DNA from: Paenibacillus campinasensis
GTDB lineage: Bacteria; Bacillota; Bacilli; Paenibacillales; Paenibacillaceae
Length of the DNA: 61,502 nucleotides
NCBI RefSeq assembly: GCF_002272015.1
Contig: NZ_NPBY01000079.1
Coordinates: forward strand, 1 to 61,502
Direction of reading: 5' to 3'
Below are positions 24,737 through 33,132 of the stretch, in pieces. The translations under genes and the position numbers were made by a program. The notes under the pieces were generated by a model that was given only the letters and a program-made list of their open reading frames with translations, made no database searches and was not told the DNA's origin. Positions within the stretch are counted from its first letter, which is position 1, and each line of letters starts with the position of its first letter.

Positions 24737-25257
24737 AGATATCCGTAACTCAACACGCGATCGATGCCGCCATCAGCCGTTTCCGCGTAGATAGGCGCAT
24801 TGCGGAGGAATGGATTCGGTCAGGCTTTCGCCAGGCTCGATTCGTCGCGGACATTATATCGGAAGAAGGAAACCCGTGTCGCCTGTTCGCGGGTAAACAC
24901 GTCACGTTCATTCTTGACGCTAGAGAGGATCGCGTCGTAACGATCTATCCTAGCGAAGTCCGGGCGCTGAGTGTTCGCGAAAAAGTTGAATCGATAATTA
25001 ACCGAGAGCTGCGCAAGATTGAGCGAAAAGAATCCGCAACCGTCAAGCGTAACCATCTCTCTCGCCTCGAACTCAACGTGGAACGCGCCGCCTGTCTCCT
25101 TCGCGCTGAGAAATCGCGTAGTCAGTCCGTTAAACTGGCGATGCAGGCACGTATTGCCGCCATTGACGAATACTTGACGCAATTAAACGAAGATATCGAG
25201 AAAATACGCCATGAAAAACGGAAGATCGCGAAGGCGGTTGCGGCGTATGTCGTATGA
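24733..25257 (+). CDS. Hypothetical protein with DUF4258-like N-terminus
   Basis: A 174-residue basic protein. The N-terminus (SVTQHAIDAAISRFRVDR; FVADIISEEGNPCRLF; GKHVTFILDAREDRVVTIYP) has the His-helix-beta layout of DUF4258/toxin-like phage proteins. The rest is a long basic coiled coil (SRLELNVERAACLLRAEKSRSQSVKLAMQARIAAIDEYL). It sits directly before the structured RNA candidate. The family call is tentative. Confidence 0.6.
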   Translation: MKISVTQHAIDAAISRFRVDRRIAEEWIRSGFRQARFVADIISEEGNPCRLFAGKHVTFILDAREDRVVTIYPSEVRALSVREKVESIINRELRKIERKESATVKRNHLSRLELNVERAACLLRAEKSRSQSVKLAMQARIAAIDEYLTQLNEDIEKIRHEKRKIAKAVAAYVV

Positions 25258-25260
25258 ATA

Positions 25261-25535
25261 AAGCCGATGTTCCTGCGTCGGCTACGCGGTAATAACGAGG
25301 GCGGAAAGGTTCCCGCCAGGCTGCGACACCACGCGCAGTTAACACAGATGTGAGACACGCCGACTCACCGTTATTGCCGCGTCACGGGCGCAGGAAAGTC
25401 GTGCCCAAGCGGAAGGAGCCGCGCACCACCGGACATAACCCTCCGGACGCGTAGAGAGGATGGCCGCGGTTGATCCGCCGTCACCTTGCCGAAGCGTAAG
25501 ACGCAAATCTGCGGAGTGCACACGCAGACGAGCGC
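25261..25535 (+). ncRNA. Candidate structured non-coding RNA
   Basis: A 320-bp GC-rich gene-free stretch packed with helices. Stem 1 is 25262-25269 with 25276-25283 (8 bp). Stem 2 is 25284-25297 with 25369-25382 (14 bp, one G-U) and encloses three hairpins: 25300-25304/25313-25317, 25321-25325/25334-25338 and 25350-25354/25364-25368. Further hairpins are 25386-25391/25401-25406, 25409-25412/25419-25422, 25429-25433/25442-25446, 25494-25497/25501-25504 and 25508-25513/25523-25528. Helices in strict succession with short loops are unlike random sequence. The strand could also be minus, and I recognise no known RNA family. Confidence 0.6.
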
Positions 25536-25577
25536 AATCCTTCCGCAAAACTAAATAAACGAGAGGAAAGTGATCGA

Positions 25578-26351
25578 ATGTCCATTCGCGATCAATTGAA
25601 GAAGCGCGAGGAAGAACGCAACACTCCGAAAGGGAACGGTCTTAACGATGGGCTGCCGGAAGGAGTCACGCGATATGTTCGTCTTGGAGCCGAGCTGAAA
25701 GACGGGCGCCAGTTCGTAATGCTTGCGGATCCCGATAGTTGGTTCTTCTACTATTGCCACGAGGACGGAGATTTCGCGACGCGGGCGACATATGTACGGA
25801 AGCATACGTGCCTCCATTCTCCGAAAGCAGTCGGCGCTAATTTTGCCGCGTATCAAAAGCCGAACGGCGGCGCCTGCATCTCGTGCAAAGCGAAGGCCAA
25901 GCGGAAACTTTACTTCATGATTCCGGTGTTTGATCTCGAATATAAGACGTGGCGCGTTCTGGACGTTAAGGAGTTCCACGTGAACAACCTGATCGGCGAC
26001 TACGACAAACTCGAAAAGGCTGCGAAGAAGTTCAACAAGGATTACACGATTGTCGGCGACGTGATCAAAATCGGTAAGACTTCCGACGGCAAGTCGTATT
26101 CTCTCGAATCTGGCGACGCAGAAGTACCGGCCGAGGCTGCGCAGTTTATCGGATTCGCGTTCCCGTACGAAGAACTCGCAAACTTCCGGGAAGAGGACGA
26201 TATCATCGCGCTGCTGAACGAAGCCGATTCGGACCACATCGAAAAGTCCGTACTTCCTGTCGGAGAGTCTTCGGAATCCCCAGGCGAAGGCACTGACGCA
26301 ACGCCAACGGACGATGACGCGCCACCTACAACGGAAGAACTCGGATTCTGA
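25578..26351 (+). CDS. Single-stranded DNA-binding protein-like, acidic tail
   Basis: A 257-residue protein. The core has a zinc-finger-like Cys/His set (about residues 75-105, KHTCLHSPKAVGANFAAYQK and ACISCKAKAKRK), as in phage gp32/gp2.5-like binding proteins. The tail is very acidic and ends DDDAPPTTEELGF, the usual SSB partner-recruiting tip with a terminal aromatic. It lies just upstream of the polymerase, nuclease and resolvase genes. The ssDNA-binding role is inferred from the architecture. Confidence 0.7.
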   Translation: MSIRDQLKKREEERNTPKGNGLNDGLPEGVTRYVRLGAELKDGRQFVMLADPDSWFFYYCHEDGDFATRATYVRKHTCLHSPKAVGANFAAYQKPNGGACISCKAKAKRKLYFMIPVFDLEYKTWRVLDVKEFHVNNLIGDYDKLEKAAKKFNKDYTIVGDVIKIGKTSDGKSYSLESGDAEVPAEAAQFIGFAFPYEELANFREEDDIIALLNEADSDHIEKSVLPVGESSESPGEGTDATPTDDDAPPTTEELGF

Positions 26352-26353
26352 AC

Positions 26354-26377
26354 GGAGGGGCGCAGCGTTTCCCCTCC
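26354..26377 (+). terminator. Hairpin after the SSB-like gene
   Basis: GGAGGGG (26354-26360) pairs with CCCCTCC (26371-26377) across a 10-base loop. It is followed by TTC rather than a T-run, so it may be a weak terminator or an RNA-processing/stability hairpin. Confidence 0.5.
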
Positions 26378-26396
26378 TTCAAATAAACAGAAAGCG

Positions 26397-26822
26397 GTGA
26401 TTTATACGGCACATATTAGCGAAGTTGTCGGTAAGTATTCGGAGTTAGTGGCGCAGATTGCGCTCCTGGCGAACGGATGGCGCGTACACGAGTCGAAAAC
26501 GGCGGAAGCCTACGACATCCTTGCGACGGATCCAGTTAGCGGAGAGTTCGCGAAGATTCAAGTCAAAACGATTCGGCAACGGATGGACCGCGGTGGCGAT
26601 CTAGTTGTATACGCGAAGAAAGGTAACGGGACGGCCTACGATCGAGCCGACGCCGATCTGATAATTGGTGTCTGGGTGATCGAAGGTGAAGCGCCGCGTG
26701 TGTTTATTTTCGAGAATAGATTGTGCGGAGAGTATTGGGCATCTGAGGCGCGTGCCTCCGAGAGGTGGATCGAATTGCCTCTCGCCCTCAATCGGTCGAT
26801 CTACGAACAGGAGAGCGCATAA
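26397..26822 (+). CDS. PD-(D/E)XK-like endonuclease fold protein
   Basis: A 141-residue protein with a restriction-endonuclease-like core: SELVAQIALLANGWRV, then AYDILATDPVSGEFAKIQVKT (Asp, then Q-x-K as the catalytic D-x-x and Q/E-x-K elements). This matches group I intron/PD-DExK-like small nucleases. The GTG start has only a weak ribosome site. The stop overlaps the next ATG (TAATG). Confidence 0.65.
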   Translation: MIYTAHISEVVGKYSELVAQIALLANGWRVHESKTAEAYDILATDPVSGEFAKIQVKTIRQRMDRGGDLVVYAKKGNGTAYDRADADLIIGVWVIEGEAPRVFIFENRLCGEYWASEARASERWIELPLALNRSIYEQESA

Positions 26823-27067
26823 TGAACGTTAAAGGCAGCGTCTATCGTGCTGACATATTTGACCGTTTCCGCCCGCCAGATGAGCCGGCCGTCGTCGCCA
26901 ACTGTGCGCAATGTGACGGCGAGATTTACGCTGGTGACGAGGTCAAACGTACACCCGACGGCGAGACTCTGCATAACGGGTACGGATACGACTGCGCAAA
27001 GGAATACGCTGACTTGCGAACATTTAACGCAATGGGAACGATTAATATCCGAGGGGAGATCGATTAA
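26822..27067 (+). CDS. Small zinc-binding protein
   Basis: An 81-residue protein with a CAQCDGEIYAGDEV motif and a later GYDCAKEY, likely one zinc knuckle. The ATG overlaps the nuclease stop. A similar Cys-x-x-Cys-G-E-I-x-x-G-D pattern is common in small phage proteins of unknown function. Confidence 0.65.
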   Translation: MNVKGSVYRADIFDRFRPPDEPAVVANCAQCDGEIYAGDEVKRTPDGETLHNGYGYDCAKEYADLRTFNAMGTINIRGEID

Positions 27068-27069
27068 AT

Positions 27070-28440
27070 ATGGCGAAATTGACTAACGTTAAGTATCCGA
27101 ATGAGGTTGTCGAAATTGAAGGCGTGCAGTATCGGAAAGTGGATCGCGAAGCATTGGCGGGGGACGTCGTTAAGATTACGGATGAGGACGTTCCGGGCTA
27201 CGTAATTGACGGTGGGTTTTACGAAGTCACTCGGATTGATTCCCACGGTGATCCGCAAATTGCCGATGAGGATGGCGACGAGTTCGACCTTGGCTGTACT
27301 GACTTCGATGTCTATGAAAAGCTGGCTGTTGGTTACCGTGAGGTCAAACGTAAAGCCAACCCAGGCGAGAGAATCAGGATTGTCGATCGTTGGTCGGCCG
27401 CCGATCCGTACGGAAACGAGGCAGAATTGACCGTTAAGTCACGACTAGACGCGTTTCGCGTGATGGCCGAGTTTGGTGGAAAGGACGTCATCGTTAATGA
27501 CAAGGAGTACGTCGTCCTTGAACCGGTTAATCGCGGCGAACCAGCACCGCAGCTTGAGCGCCTCACGGTTGGTGATTACGCGAAAGTTATCGCCGCTACT
27601 AACGGCCTCGTTAGTCGCAACGAAATCGTTAAGATCGTCGCATATGACGAGACGGCAGCTCCGTTCAGAATCGAATCACTCAGCGGAGAGTACCGCGGGT
27701 GGGAATACGCGGAATCGCTGGTCCGCGCAACCGAGGCGGAAGTCGAGGCCGCAAGAAAGGCCGTTAAAATCGGCGAGTTTGTAAATGGCGGCTATGCGGT
27801 AGTGGTCGACCCGCGTAAATCGGTCGCGATGGGTGGCTTCCTCGTCGGGGATTACGTAGAGGTCGCCTTCAATGGAGATAGAGTCAGCGTACTCAGCGTG
27901 CGGAGAAAGGACGGTCTTGTCGGATACTGCAACGCAGACGCACTCCGCAAGGTGACGCGTGAGGAATACGAAGAGGCAACGAAGCCGAAGCCGGCGTTTA
28001 ACGTAGGTGATTACGCCAAAGTCATCGCTGACAACTTCGAACACCGCGTCGGACATATCGTTCAGATTACTGGAGACGAGCCTTCTTATTCGGAGTTTGA
28101 CTTCGCTGTTAAGCGCATCACCTACGGAGGGGACGGATACATTGCCGCTAAGAACATCGAAAAGATCAGCGCAGAGGAAGTCGCACGCATCGAAGAGGAA
28201 GCGAAGTGGGCGGCGATCGGACGGAAGGTCGGCGAGTTTAGGCGAGGTGATTTTGTTGCTGGGGAACATCGCGAAGATGGCGTTGTTTCAGGCAGCGTTG
28301 AGTACTTAGGATCCGAACTGCTCGGTGTGCGTGCTACTTCTGGTAGTTACTACGTCGTAGTCAGATCGACAGTAAAACTAATCGTTCCCGTCGGGCAGCG
28401 TTTTGACCTTTCGGAAGGAGGCGCTGACATATCGAAATAA
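27070..28440 (+). CDS. Protein with repeated KOW/SH3-like modules
   Basis: A 456-residue protein built from at least three similar beta modules. Each starts with a V-G-D-Y segment: LTVGDYAKVIAATNGLV (about residue 165), FLVGDYVEVAFNGDRV (about 256), FNVGDYAKVIADNFEHRVGHIV (about 312). Related stretches lie at the N- and C-termini. The pattern resembles KOW/SH3-like repeats. The role is unknown; position between a nuclease and DNA polymerase hints at replication or nucleoprotein binding. The polymerase frame starts before its stop. Confidence 0.65.
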   Translation: MAKLTNVKYPNEVVEIEGVQYRKVDREALAGDVVKITDEDVPGYVIDGGFYEVTRIDSHGDPQIADEDGDEFDLGCTDFDVYEKLAVGYREVKRKANPGERIRIVDRWSAADPYGNEAELTVKSRLDAFRVMAEFGGKDVIVNDKEYVVLEPVNRGEPAPQLERLTVGDYAKVIAATNGLVSRNEIVKIVAYDETAAPFRIESLSGEYRGWEYAESLVRATEAEVEAARKAVKIGEFVNGGYAVVVDPRKSVAMGGFLVGDYVEVAFNGDRVSVLSVRRKDGLVGYCNADALRKVTREEYEEATKPKPAFNVGDYAKVIADNFEHRVGHIVQITGDEPSYSEFDFAVKRITYGGDGYIAAKNIEKISAEEVARIEEEAKWAAIGRKVGEFRRGDFVAGEHREDGVVSGSVEYLGSELLGVRATSGSYYVVVRSTVKLIVPVGQRFDLSEGGADISK

Positions 28441-30695
28441 AACTTTCGCTTAATCGTCCGGACGACAGCGCAGCGAAAGCGACAGCGCGCGAAGCAGTCA
28501 AAGCGGCGGCCAAGCGGAAGAAAGACGCATCCGAATCGTTAGAAGACGCATGGGAACGTATCCTCGCGATGAAAAATTCGGACGCAGACCGAGCGAAATT
28601 GCTTGCGGTTAAGAGCGCTATGGAGACGGGTGTTACAGGCAGACATCCGTCCGGCGCCGGCAAGCGTTTTAGCAAAGCGGAAGCACTCCGGATTTACGAG
28701 GATCTACGCGAGAAGATGCGTACAGACACTCTCCGCGAAATGGTCGAGAATACGCCGAAAAACTACTTTCTGATTAACAGCGAGAAGTTACTGGCGCGAC
28801 TCAACGAAAGGCTTCGGAATGAAACGGAAGTGGCGGTCGATACGGAGACAACCGGCGTTGACGTATACACTGACGTAATCGTCGGCATATCACTAACGCT
28901 GCCGTCCGTAAGCATACCGCCGCTCGCCGAGACGGGTATGCACGTATACATTCCGGTCATGCACGATGAGGGCGAACAGCTTTCGCGAGAATACGTTCTG
29001 GACGAATTGCGCTGGTTCCTTTACGACGAAGGCATCGGCAAGATTCTCCATAACGCCATATTCGATATCGCAATGTTCAGGCGGCACGGCTACGATCTGC
29101 GCGGCGTTAAATGGGATACGATGACCGCGATGCACTTACTTAACGAAAACGAGCCGTCGTTCCGCTTAAAGGACCTTGCGCCAAAATATCTCGGAGTCGA
29201 GTCGGACACGTTCGCGGAACTATTCGGTAAGACGCCGTTTAACGAGATTCCGTTAGACATTGCGCTTGCATATGCGGCAAAGGATACCGATTTGACCTGG
29301 CGCCTCTACCAATTCCAGCGCAAGCACTTCGCCTCACTTCCGACTGTACTCGAATATTACGAAACGGTTGAGGTTCCGCTGCTCTACGTAATCGTGGACC
29401 TCGAAGCTAACGGATATATCCTCGATTTGGACTTCGCGAAAGAGTACGGGGAGCAGTTGCGGAAGCGTGCGGATGAACTACACGTCAAACTTCTCGCTGA
29501 ACTATCGCCATATCACGAAGGAGATGGCGAGCTTAACCTTAACTCTCCGCCGCAGATGAAGGTTGCGCTTTCGAAATCGATCGGACGCGAACTCCCGAAT
29601 ATGGACGCTAAGAAAACGTTAAAGCCACTTGCGGAAAAATACGAGGTGATCAAACTCCTCCTGGAATACCGCAAGATAACGAAACTCAGCGGAACATATA
29701 TCGACGCGCTGCCGACGAAGCAGAATCCGACAACCAAGCGCTGGCATTCACGATTTAATCCGATGGGAACTGTTACCGGCCGATTCAGCTCCGGAAAGGA
29801 TGAGGACGCGGAGGATTCGAATCAGTTCAACGTTCAAAACCAGCCGTATGAGGCGCGCAAGATGTTCATGGCGCCGGATGGTAAGGTGTTAGTATCCGCA
29901 GACTTTAAGGCGCAGGAGATTCGTTGTACGGCGTACTTATCCGGCGAGCCGGTCCTGATCGAAGCGTTCGAAAAGGGAATCGATCCCTACGCAAACATGG
30001 CGAGCATGTATTACAAGCGTCCTTATCACGAAGTCAATAAGTTGCCAAACGGCGAGGATACGCCCGAACGTACGGCGATGAAGGTCGTATGGCTCGCGAC
30101 ATTGTACGGTATGAGCGACTATTCGCTGGCGGAGATGCTCGGACTCAAGAAGGCGGAAGCTACCGCGTTCAAGGAAGAACTGTTCAGCGGAATGCCGAAA
30201 TTGTCCGCGTGGCTTAAAGCCAACGAGGAGCATGTCGCGAAGTACGGTTTCGTTTGGGCGGATAAGCAGCAGCGGAAACGTCGCCTGCCCGACGGTAAAC
30301 TCAAGCGCAAAAACATCCCGTACGGAAAGTGGAACGATCCGAAATACGATGAGTGGCGCAAACATAACGCTAAGATTAACCGAGCTATGCGCCAGGGAAC
30401 GAATGCTCGCGTACAAGGAAGCTCCGCCATCCAGACGAAAGTGACGATGATTAAGGCGCACGAGGAATGCAAAAAGCGTGAAGGATGGGCGCTTTGGGGA
30501 ACGATTCACGACGAGTTGGTATTCGAAATCCCCGAAGACTTTACGCGTGAGGATATCGCGACGATCGAACGCATTATGACGCAATCCTATCGGTGGGGTA
30601 CTGTCGCCAACGGCACAGATATTGCGATTATGAAGCGCTGGGGTAAGGGCGTAACGCCTGATGAATGGTTCCGGCAGAAGGAGGGCGGCGCCTAA
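28431..30695 (+). CDS. Family A DNA polymerase, probable ATC start
   Basis: A 754-residue DNA polymerase I-type replicase. A 3'-5' exonuclease domain begins at VAVDTETTGVDVY (about residue 133). The polymerase domain has VLVSADFKAQEIRCTAYLSG (motif A) and TIHDELVFEIP (motif C, about residue 690). No 5' nuclease domain is present. The frame is open and protein-like from 28431; GGAAGGAGG ends 9 bp upstream of an ATC and no standard start is near. The first ATG (28569) lacks a ribosome site and would drop 46 residues. The stop overlaps the next ATG. Confidence 0.88.
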   Translation: MEIKLSLNRPDDSAAKATAREAVKAAAKRKKDASESLEDAWERILAMKNSDADRAKLLAVKSAMETGVTGRHPSGAGKRFSKAEALRIYEDLREKMRTDTLREMVENTPKNYFLINSEKLLARLNERLRNETEVAVDTETTGVDVYTDVIVGISLTLPSVSIPPLAETGMHVYIPVMHDEGEQLSREYVLDELRWFLYDEGIGKILHNAIFDIAMFRRHGYDLRGVKWDTMTAMHLLNENEPSFRLKDLAPKYLGVESDTFAELFGKTPFNEIPLDIALAYAAKDTDLTWRLYQFQRKHFASLPTVLEYYETVEVPLLYVIVDLEANGYILDLDFAKEYGEQLRKRADELHVKLLAELSPYHEGDGELNLNSPPQMKVALSKSIGRELPNMDAKKTLKPLAEKYEVIKLLLEYRKITKLSGTYIDALPTKQNPTTKRWHSRFNPMGTVTGRFSSGKDEDAEDSNQFNVQNQPYEARKMFMAPDGKVLVSADFKAQEIRCTAYLSGEPVLIEAFEKGIDPYANMASMYYKRPYHEVNKLPNGEDTPERTAMKVVWLATLYGMSDYSLAEMLGLKKAEATAFKEELFSGMPKLSAWLKANEEHVAKYGFVWADKQQRKRRLPDGKLKRKNIPYGKWNDPKYDEWRKHNAKINRAMRQGTNARVQGSSAIQTKVTMIKAHEECKKREGWALWGTIHDELVFEIPEDFTREDIATIERIMTQSYRWGTVANGTDIAIMKRWGKGVTPDEWFRQKEGGA

Positions 30696-30829
30696 TGACG
30701 TACCAATGTCCGAAATGCCGCTGCGATATCCGCACACTTGACGACGAATACGGAGACCACGGTTGCCCTTGCGGATGGGAGCCGTACGAGGCGTACGGGT
30801 GGAAAGTAATTTCGAAGGAGGCGACGTAG
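30695..30829 (+). CDS. 44-residue zinc-ribbon protein
   Basis: A tiny protein with CPKCRC near the start and CPCGW in the middle, a compact four-cysteine zinc ribbon. The ATG overlaps the polymerase stop (TAATG), and its stop overlaps the next GTG (TAGTG). The coupling argues that it is real. Function unknown, possibly a polymerase accessory. Confidence 0.65.
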   Translation: MTYQCPKCRCDIRTLDDEYGDHGCPCGWEPYEAYGWKVISKEAT

Positions 30830-31005
30830 TGGCGACGCACATCCGCTTAGATAACCACGCAGCCTACGTTTTCCGGCGCGAACCTGGCGACATATTCTTC
30901 TGCACAAAGTCGCGAGACGGGAGCGTAGTTGTAGGCGGAAAATATTCGGAGGACTTCGTGCGGATATTCTCGCAGGCGAAGTTTAACGTAATCATCACAA
31001 ATTAG
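30829..31005 (+). CDS. 58-residue hypothetical protein
   Basis: A GTG start behind AAGGAGG. The product is small and beta-rich (HIRLDNHAAYVFRREPGDIFFCTKSRDGSVVVGGKYSEDF). There is no family. It is coupled to the zinc-ribbon gene by a one-base overlap. Confidence 0.62.
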   Translation: MATHIRLDNHAAYVFRREPGDIFFCTKSRDGSVVVGGKYSEDFVRIFSQAKFNVIITN

Positions 31006-31017
31006 GAGGCGGTTTTC

Positions 31018-32025
31018 ATTACGCAATCAATCGCGGATAAAATAGCGCAAGACTTTACGGAATATCTCAACGCCTGGCACTCGGCACCCGAAGTATACGA
31101 CGACGCTCTCGACGCGCAAATTCATCGCTGGTATGCCGATTACCTGACTGACAAAAAGCGCAAGGTATGGCCGCCGCGAGGCATTCCGTACTTCTCGCCG
31201 TCCTCGGCCAACGCTGATCCACGCGGCCTATACGAAAAGATGCTCGGAGCAAAGCGCGAGTCAGGTGAAAGGCCGCCGCACCAAGGGCGCCAGGTTCGAA
31301 TCGGAACGGCGATCGGCGATATCATTCAGCGCGACATCTTATTCGCGGAGAAACATATGGGCGAAAATCCACCGTTCCAATTCGAGCGCAACGACCGCGG
31401 CGAGCCGATGTTCGAGGAGTTCGCGAAGAAGAACGCAGTTATCGAACACGACGGCAAGCAGTTCGCCATTTACGGAACCTGCGACGGCATTATGCGCTAC
31501 GTCTCGGAGGACGGCGAAGTGCTACGCGTTGGTCTCGAAGTCAAATCGAAACAAACGACATACGCAGCCACATCCGGATATTCCATGCGTAACGGCGCGA
31601 AGGAAGACCACGTTAAGCAGTGCGTCTGTTATTCGATCATGTACGACGTTGACTACTACGTCATCCTCTACGTAAACGGTTCGCGGAAGGCGTGGGAAAT
31701 GACGCCAGAAGAGTTCGAAAAGAATCCGGATATCGCGGTGTTCGGCCTGCACATTACGGATGAGATGCGCGACGAGGTACTCGACCACTTCGCGTCAATT
31801 GTGGCGGCAGCCGAAGCCGGCAAGCCTCCGAAACTCGACATCGGTAAGTGGACGTTCAACGATTTCAAACGAAGAATCGCGACCACCTTAACGGACGAGG
31901 AAGTCGCGGAGATCGAACGCAAGGTAAGCGCGATTCAACGGTCGGGACTGCCTGACTGGAAGAAACGGAACGCGGCCGGAGTGCTTGCGGAAATCATGGA
32001 ACTACGAAAGGGAGGCGCGGCTTAA
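31018..32025 (+). CDS. PD-(D/E)XK exonuclease (Cas4/YqaJ-like), ATT start
   Basis: A 335-residue nuclease. The catalytic core is IYGTCDGIMRYV (Asp) followed by VGLEVKSKQTTY (E-x-K), with an N-terminal RIGTAIGDIIQRDILF helix. This matches phage RecB/Cas4-like exonucleases used in recombination or DNA-end processing. AGGAGG (31004-31009) lies 8 bp before ATT 31018; the reading frame is clearly coding from there. The first ATG (31240) would remove 74 residues. The stop overlaps the next ATG. Confidence 0.82.
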   Translation: MTQSIADKIAQDFTEYLNAWHSAPEVYDDALDAQIHRWYADYLTDKKRKVWPPRGIPYFSPSSANADPRGLYEKMLGAKRESGERPPHQGRQVRIGTAIGDIIQRDILFAEKHMGENPPFQFERNDRGEPMFEEFAKKNAVIEHDGKQFAIYGTCDGIMRYVSEDGEVLRVGLEVKSKQTTYAATSGYSMRNGAKEDHVKQCVCYSIMYDVDYYVILYVNGSRKAWEMTPEEFEKNPDIAVFGLHITDEMRDEVLDHFASIVAAAEAGKPPKLDIGKWTFNDFKRRIATTLTDEEVAEIERKVSAIQRSGLPDWKKRNAAGVLAEIMELRKGGAA

Positions 32026-32246
32026 TGCGAATTTTTAATCGAATTATCAACGGGTTTATATACGTCGGACTGTGCGGAGGTGCCGCGCTTGGATCCGTAT
32101 TCGTGTTCGAACTAATTTTTGGCGCGAATCAACCGTTCCTGCAGCGTGTTGTAGTCGGAGTCCTTGCGGCGCTCGGATTCTTGGCTGGGGCGCTAGGTAC
32201 AGGCGAAAAGGAGGCGGAGAAATCTGGCGAAGACAACGCGCAGTAA
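32025..32246 (+). CDS. Small two-helix membrane protein
   Basis: A 73-residue protein with two hydrophobic helices (about residues 8-31, GFIYVGLCGGAALGSVFVFELIF, and 40-57, VVVGVLAALGFLAGALG) and a charged tail. The ATG overlaps the nuclease stop. The resolvase frame starts inside its end. Unknown function. Confidence 0.65.
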   Translation: MRIFNRIINGFIYVGLCGGAALGSVFVFELIFGANQPFLQRVVVGVLAALGFLAGALGTGEKEAEKSGEDNAQ

Positions 32247-32766
32247 AGAACCGCCGCAGCTACACGCCGGCCTCGACTTATCGCTAACATCACCGGGATT
32301 TGCCGTTATTGAGGTGCGCAACAGGCAGGCGCATCTCATAGCGACATCCAACGTTAAGACAGTCGCAGACGAGGCGCAGCCATTGCGGTACGAAGTTATC
32401 GAAGCGCACGCGCTACTCTTCTTCCGCAAGCACTCCGGCCTAACTACGATAGTCCGCGAGATATGGCCGCCGTCCAGAAACTTCGCGCAGAACGATAAGG
32501 TTCACGGCGCCTGGTCCGCAGTCGACCGCGCCTTATCCCGTCTCGGCCTTGAAGTAACGGTCAATCTCGCGCCACCAACCGTTAAGAAGACGTTGTGCGG
32601 TTCGGGCAGCGCGGATAAAAAGGAAGTGGCCGCGGCCGTCCGGAGAATATGCCGGCTTCCTGACGACTACAAGTTCGCTACGGACGATGAAAGTGATGCG
32701 GCGGCGATCGTGCTTGCGCATCTGATACGTGAAAATCTAATAGACGGAGGTAATGTGAATGGATAA
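32224..32766 (+). CDS. RuvC-like Holliday-junction resolvase, CTG start
   Basis: A 180-residue RuvC/RNase H-fold nuclease. The first catalytic strand is LHAGLDLSLTSPGFAVIEV (residues 13-31) with its Asp. An IVREIWPPSR glutamate region follows, with DDESDAAAIVLAHL near the C-terminus giving the acidic pair. It would resolve branched DNA before packaging. The catalytic first strand is upstream of any ATG/GTG/TTG. AAAGGAGG (32208-32214) lies 9 bp before CTG 32224, which gives an N-terminus AKTTRSKEPPQ. Confidence 0.83.
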   Translation: MAKTTRSKEPPQLHAGLDLSLTSPGFAVIEVRNRQAHLIATSNVKTVADEAQPLRYEVIEAHALLFFRKHSGLTTIVREIWPPSRNFAQNDKVHGAWSAVDRALSRLGLEVTVNLAPPTVKKTLCGSGSADKKEVAAAVRRICRLPDDYKFATDDESDAAAIVLAHLIRENLIDGGNVNG

Positions 32767-32983
32767 TCAAGGTGGAGGTATCGGTATTTTGGGACTCCTC
32801 GGTATTGTATTCGTGACCTTGAAGCTTACTGGCGTGATCGACTGGTCCTGGTGGTGGGTGACGCTGCCGTTTTGGGGTGGCCTGGCGCTCGCCTTAGTAA
32901 TTGCGCTTATCAGTCTTATCGCTTATGGTATCGCGTCCGGAGTCGAAGCGAACAAGCGCGAGAGACGGCGTAGAAACAGATGA
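32759..32983 (+). CDS. Small membrane protein
   Basis: A 74-residue protein with a Gly-rich start, two hydrophobic helices (about residues 8-24 and 30-62) and an arginine-rich tail (KRERRRRNR). It overlaps the genes on both sides by 4-8 bp. Function unknown. Confidence 0.62.
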   Translation: MDNQGGGIGILGLLGIVFVTLKLTGVIDWSWWWVTLPFWGGLALALVIALISLIAYGIASGVEANKRERRRRNR

Positions 32984-33129
32984 CCCGCGCCGACATTGTC
33001 AATTATCTCCACTATGAACGCGATCGGCTCATCGAAGTGATCCGCATTCACGAAGAGGAAGTCGCAAGATACAACGCAAGACTCGCGCAGATTGAGCGCC
33101 AAATAGAAAAATACGAAACGGAGCGATGA
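32980..33129 (+). CDS. 49-residue helical protein
   Basis: A short gene coupled by an ATGA overlap. The product is a continuous charged helix (YERDRLIEVIRIHEEEVARYNARLAQIERQIEKY), likely a coiled coil. It sits directly before the ribonucleotide reductase gene, whose ATC start is 4 bp after its stop. Function unknown. Confidence 0.6.
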   Translation: MTRADIVNYLHYERDRLIEVIRIHEEEVARYNARLAQIERQIEKYETER

Positions 33130-33132
33130 CAT

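Noticed and set aside
25284..25382. Cloverleaf-like junction that might be a tRNA
   Set aside because: Three hairpins in a 14-bp closing stem do not have tRNA arm lengths, a T-loop consensus or a CCA end. I saw no tRNA genes in the window.
25391..25430. AGGAAAGTC-like string suggesting RNase P RNA in the structured region
   Set aside because: The conserved RNase P core elements do not follow in order and the region is too short; the match is one short motif.
29937..30842. 301-codon minus-strand frame opposite DNA polymerase
   Set aside because: No ribosome site or protein-like motifs; the plus strand has clear polymerase motifs throughout.
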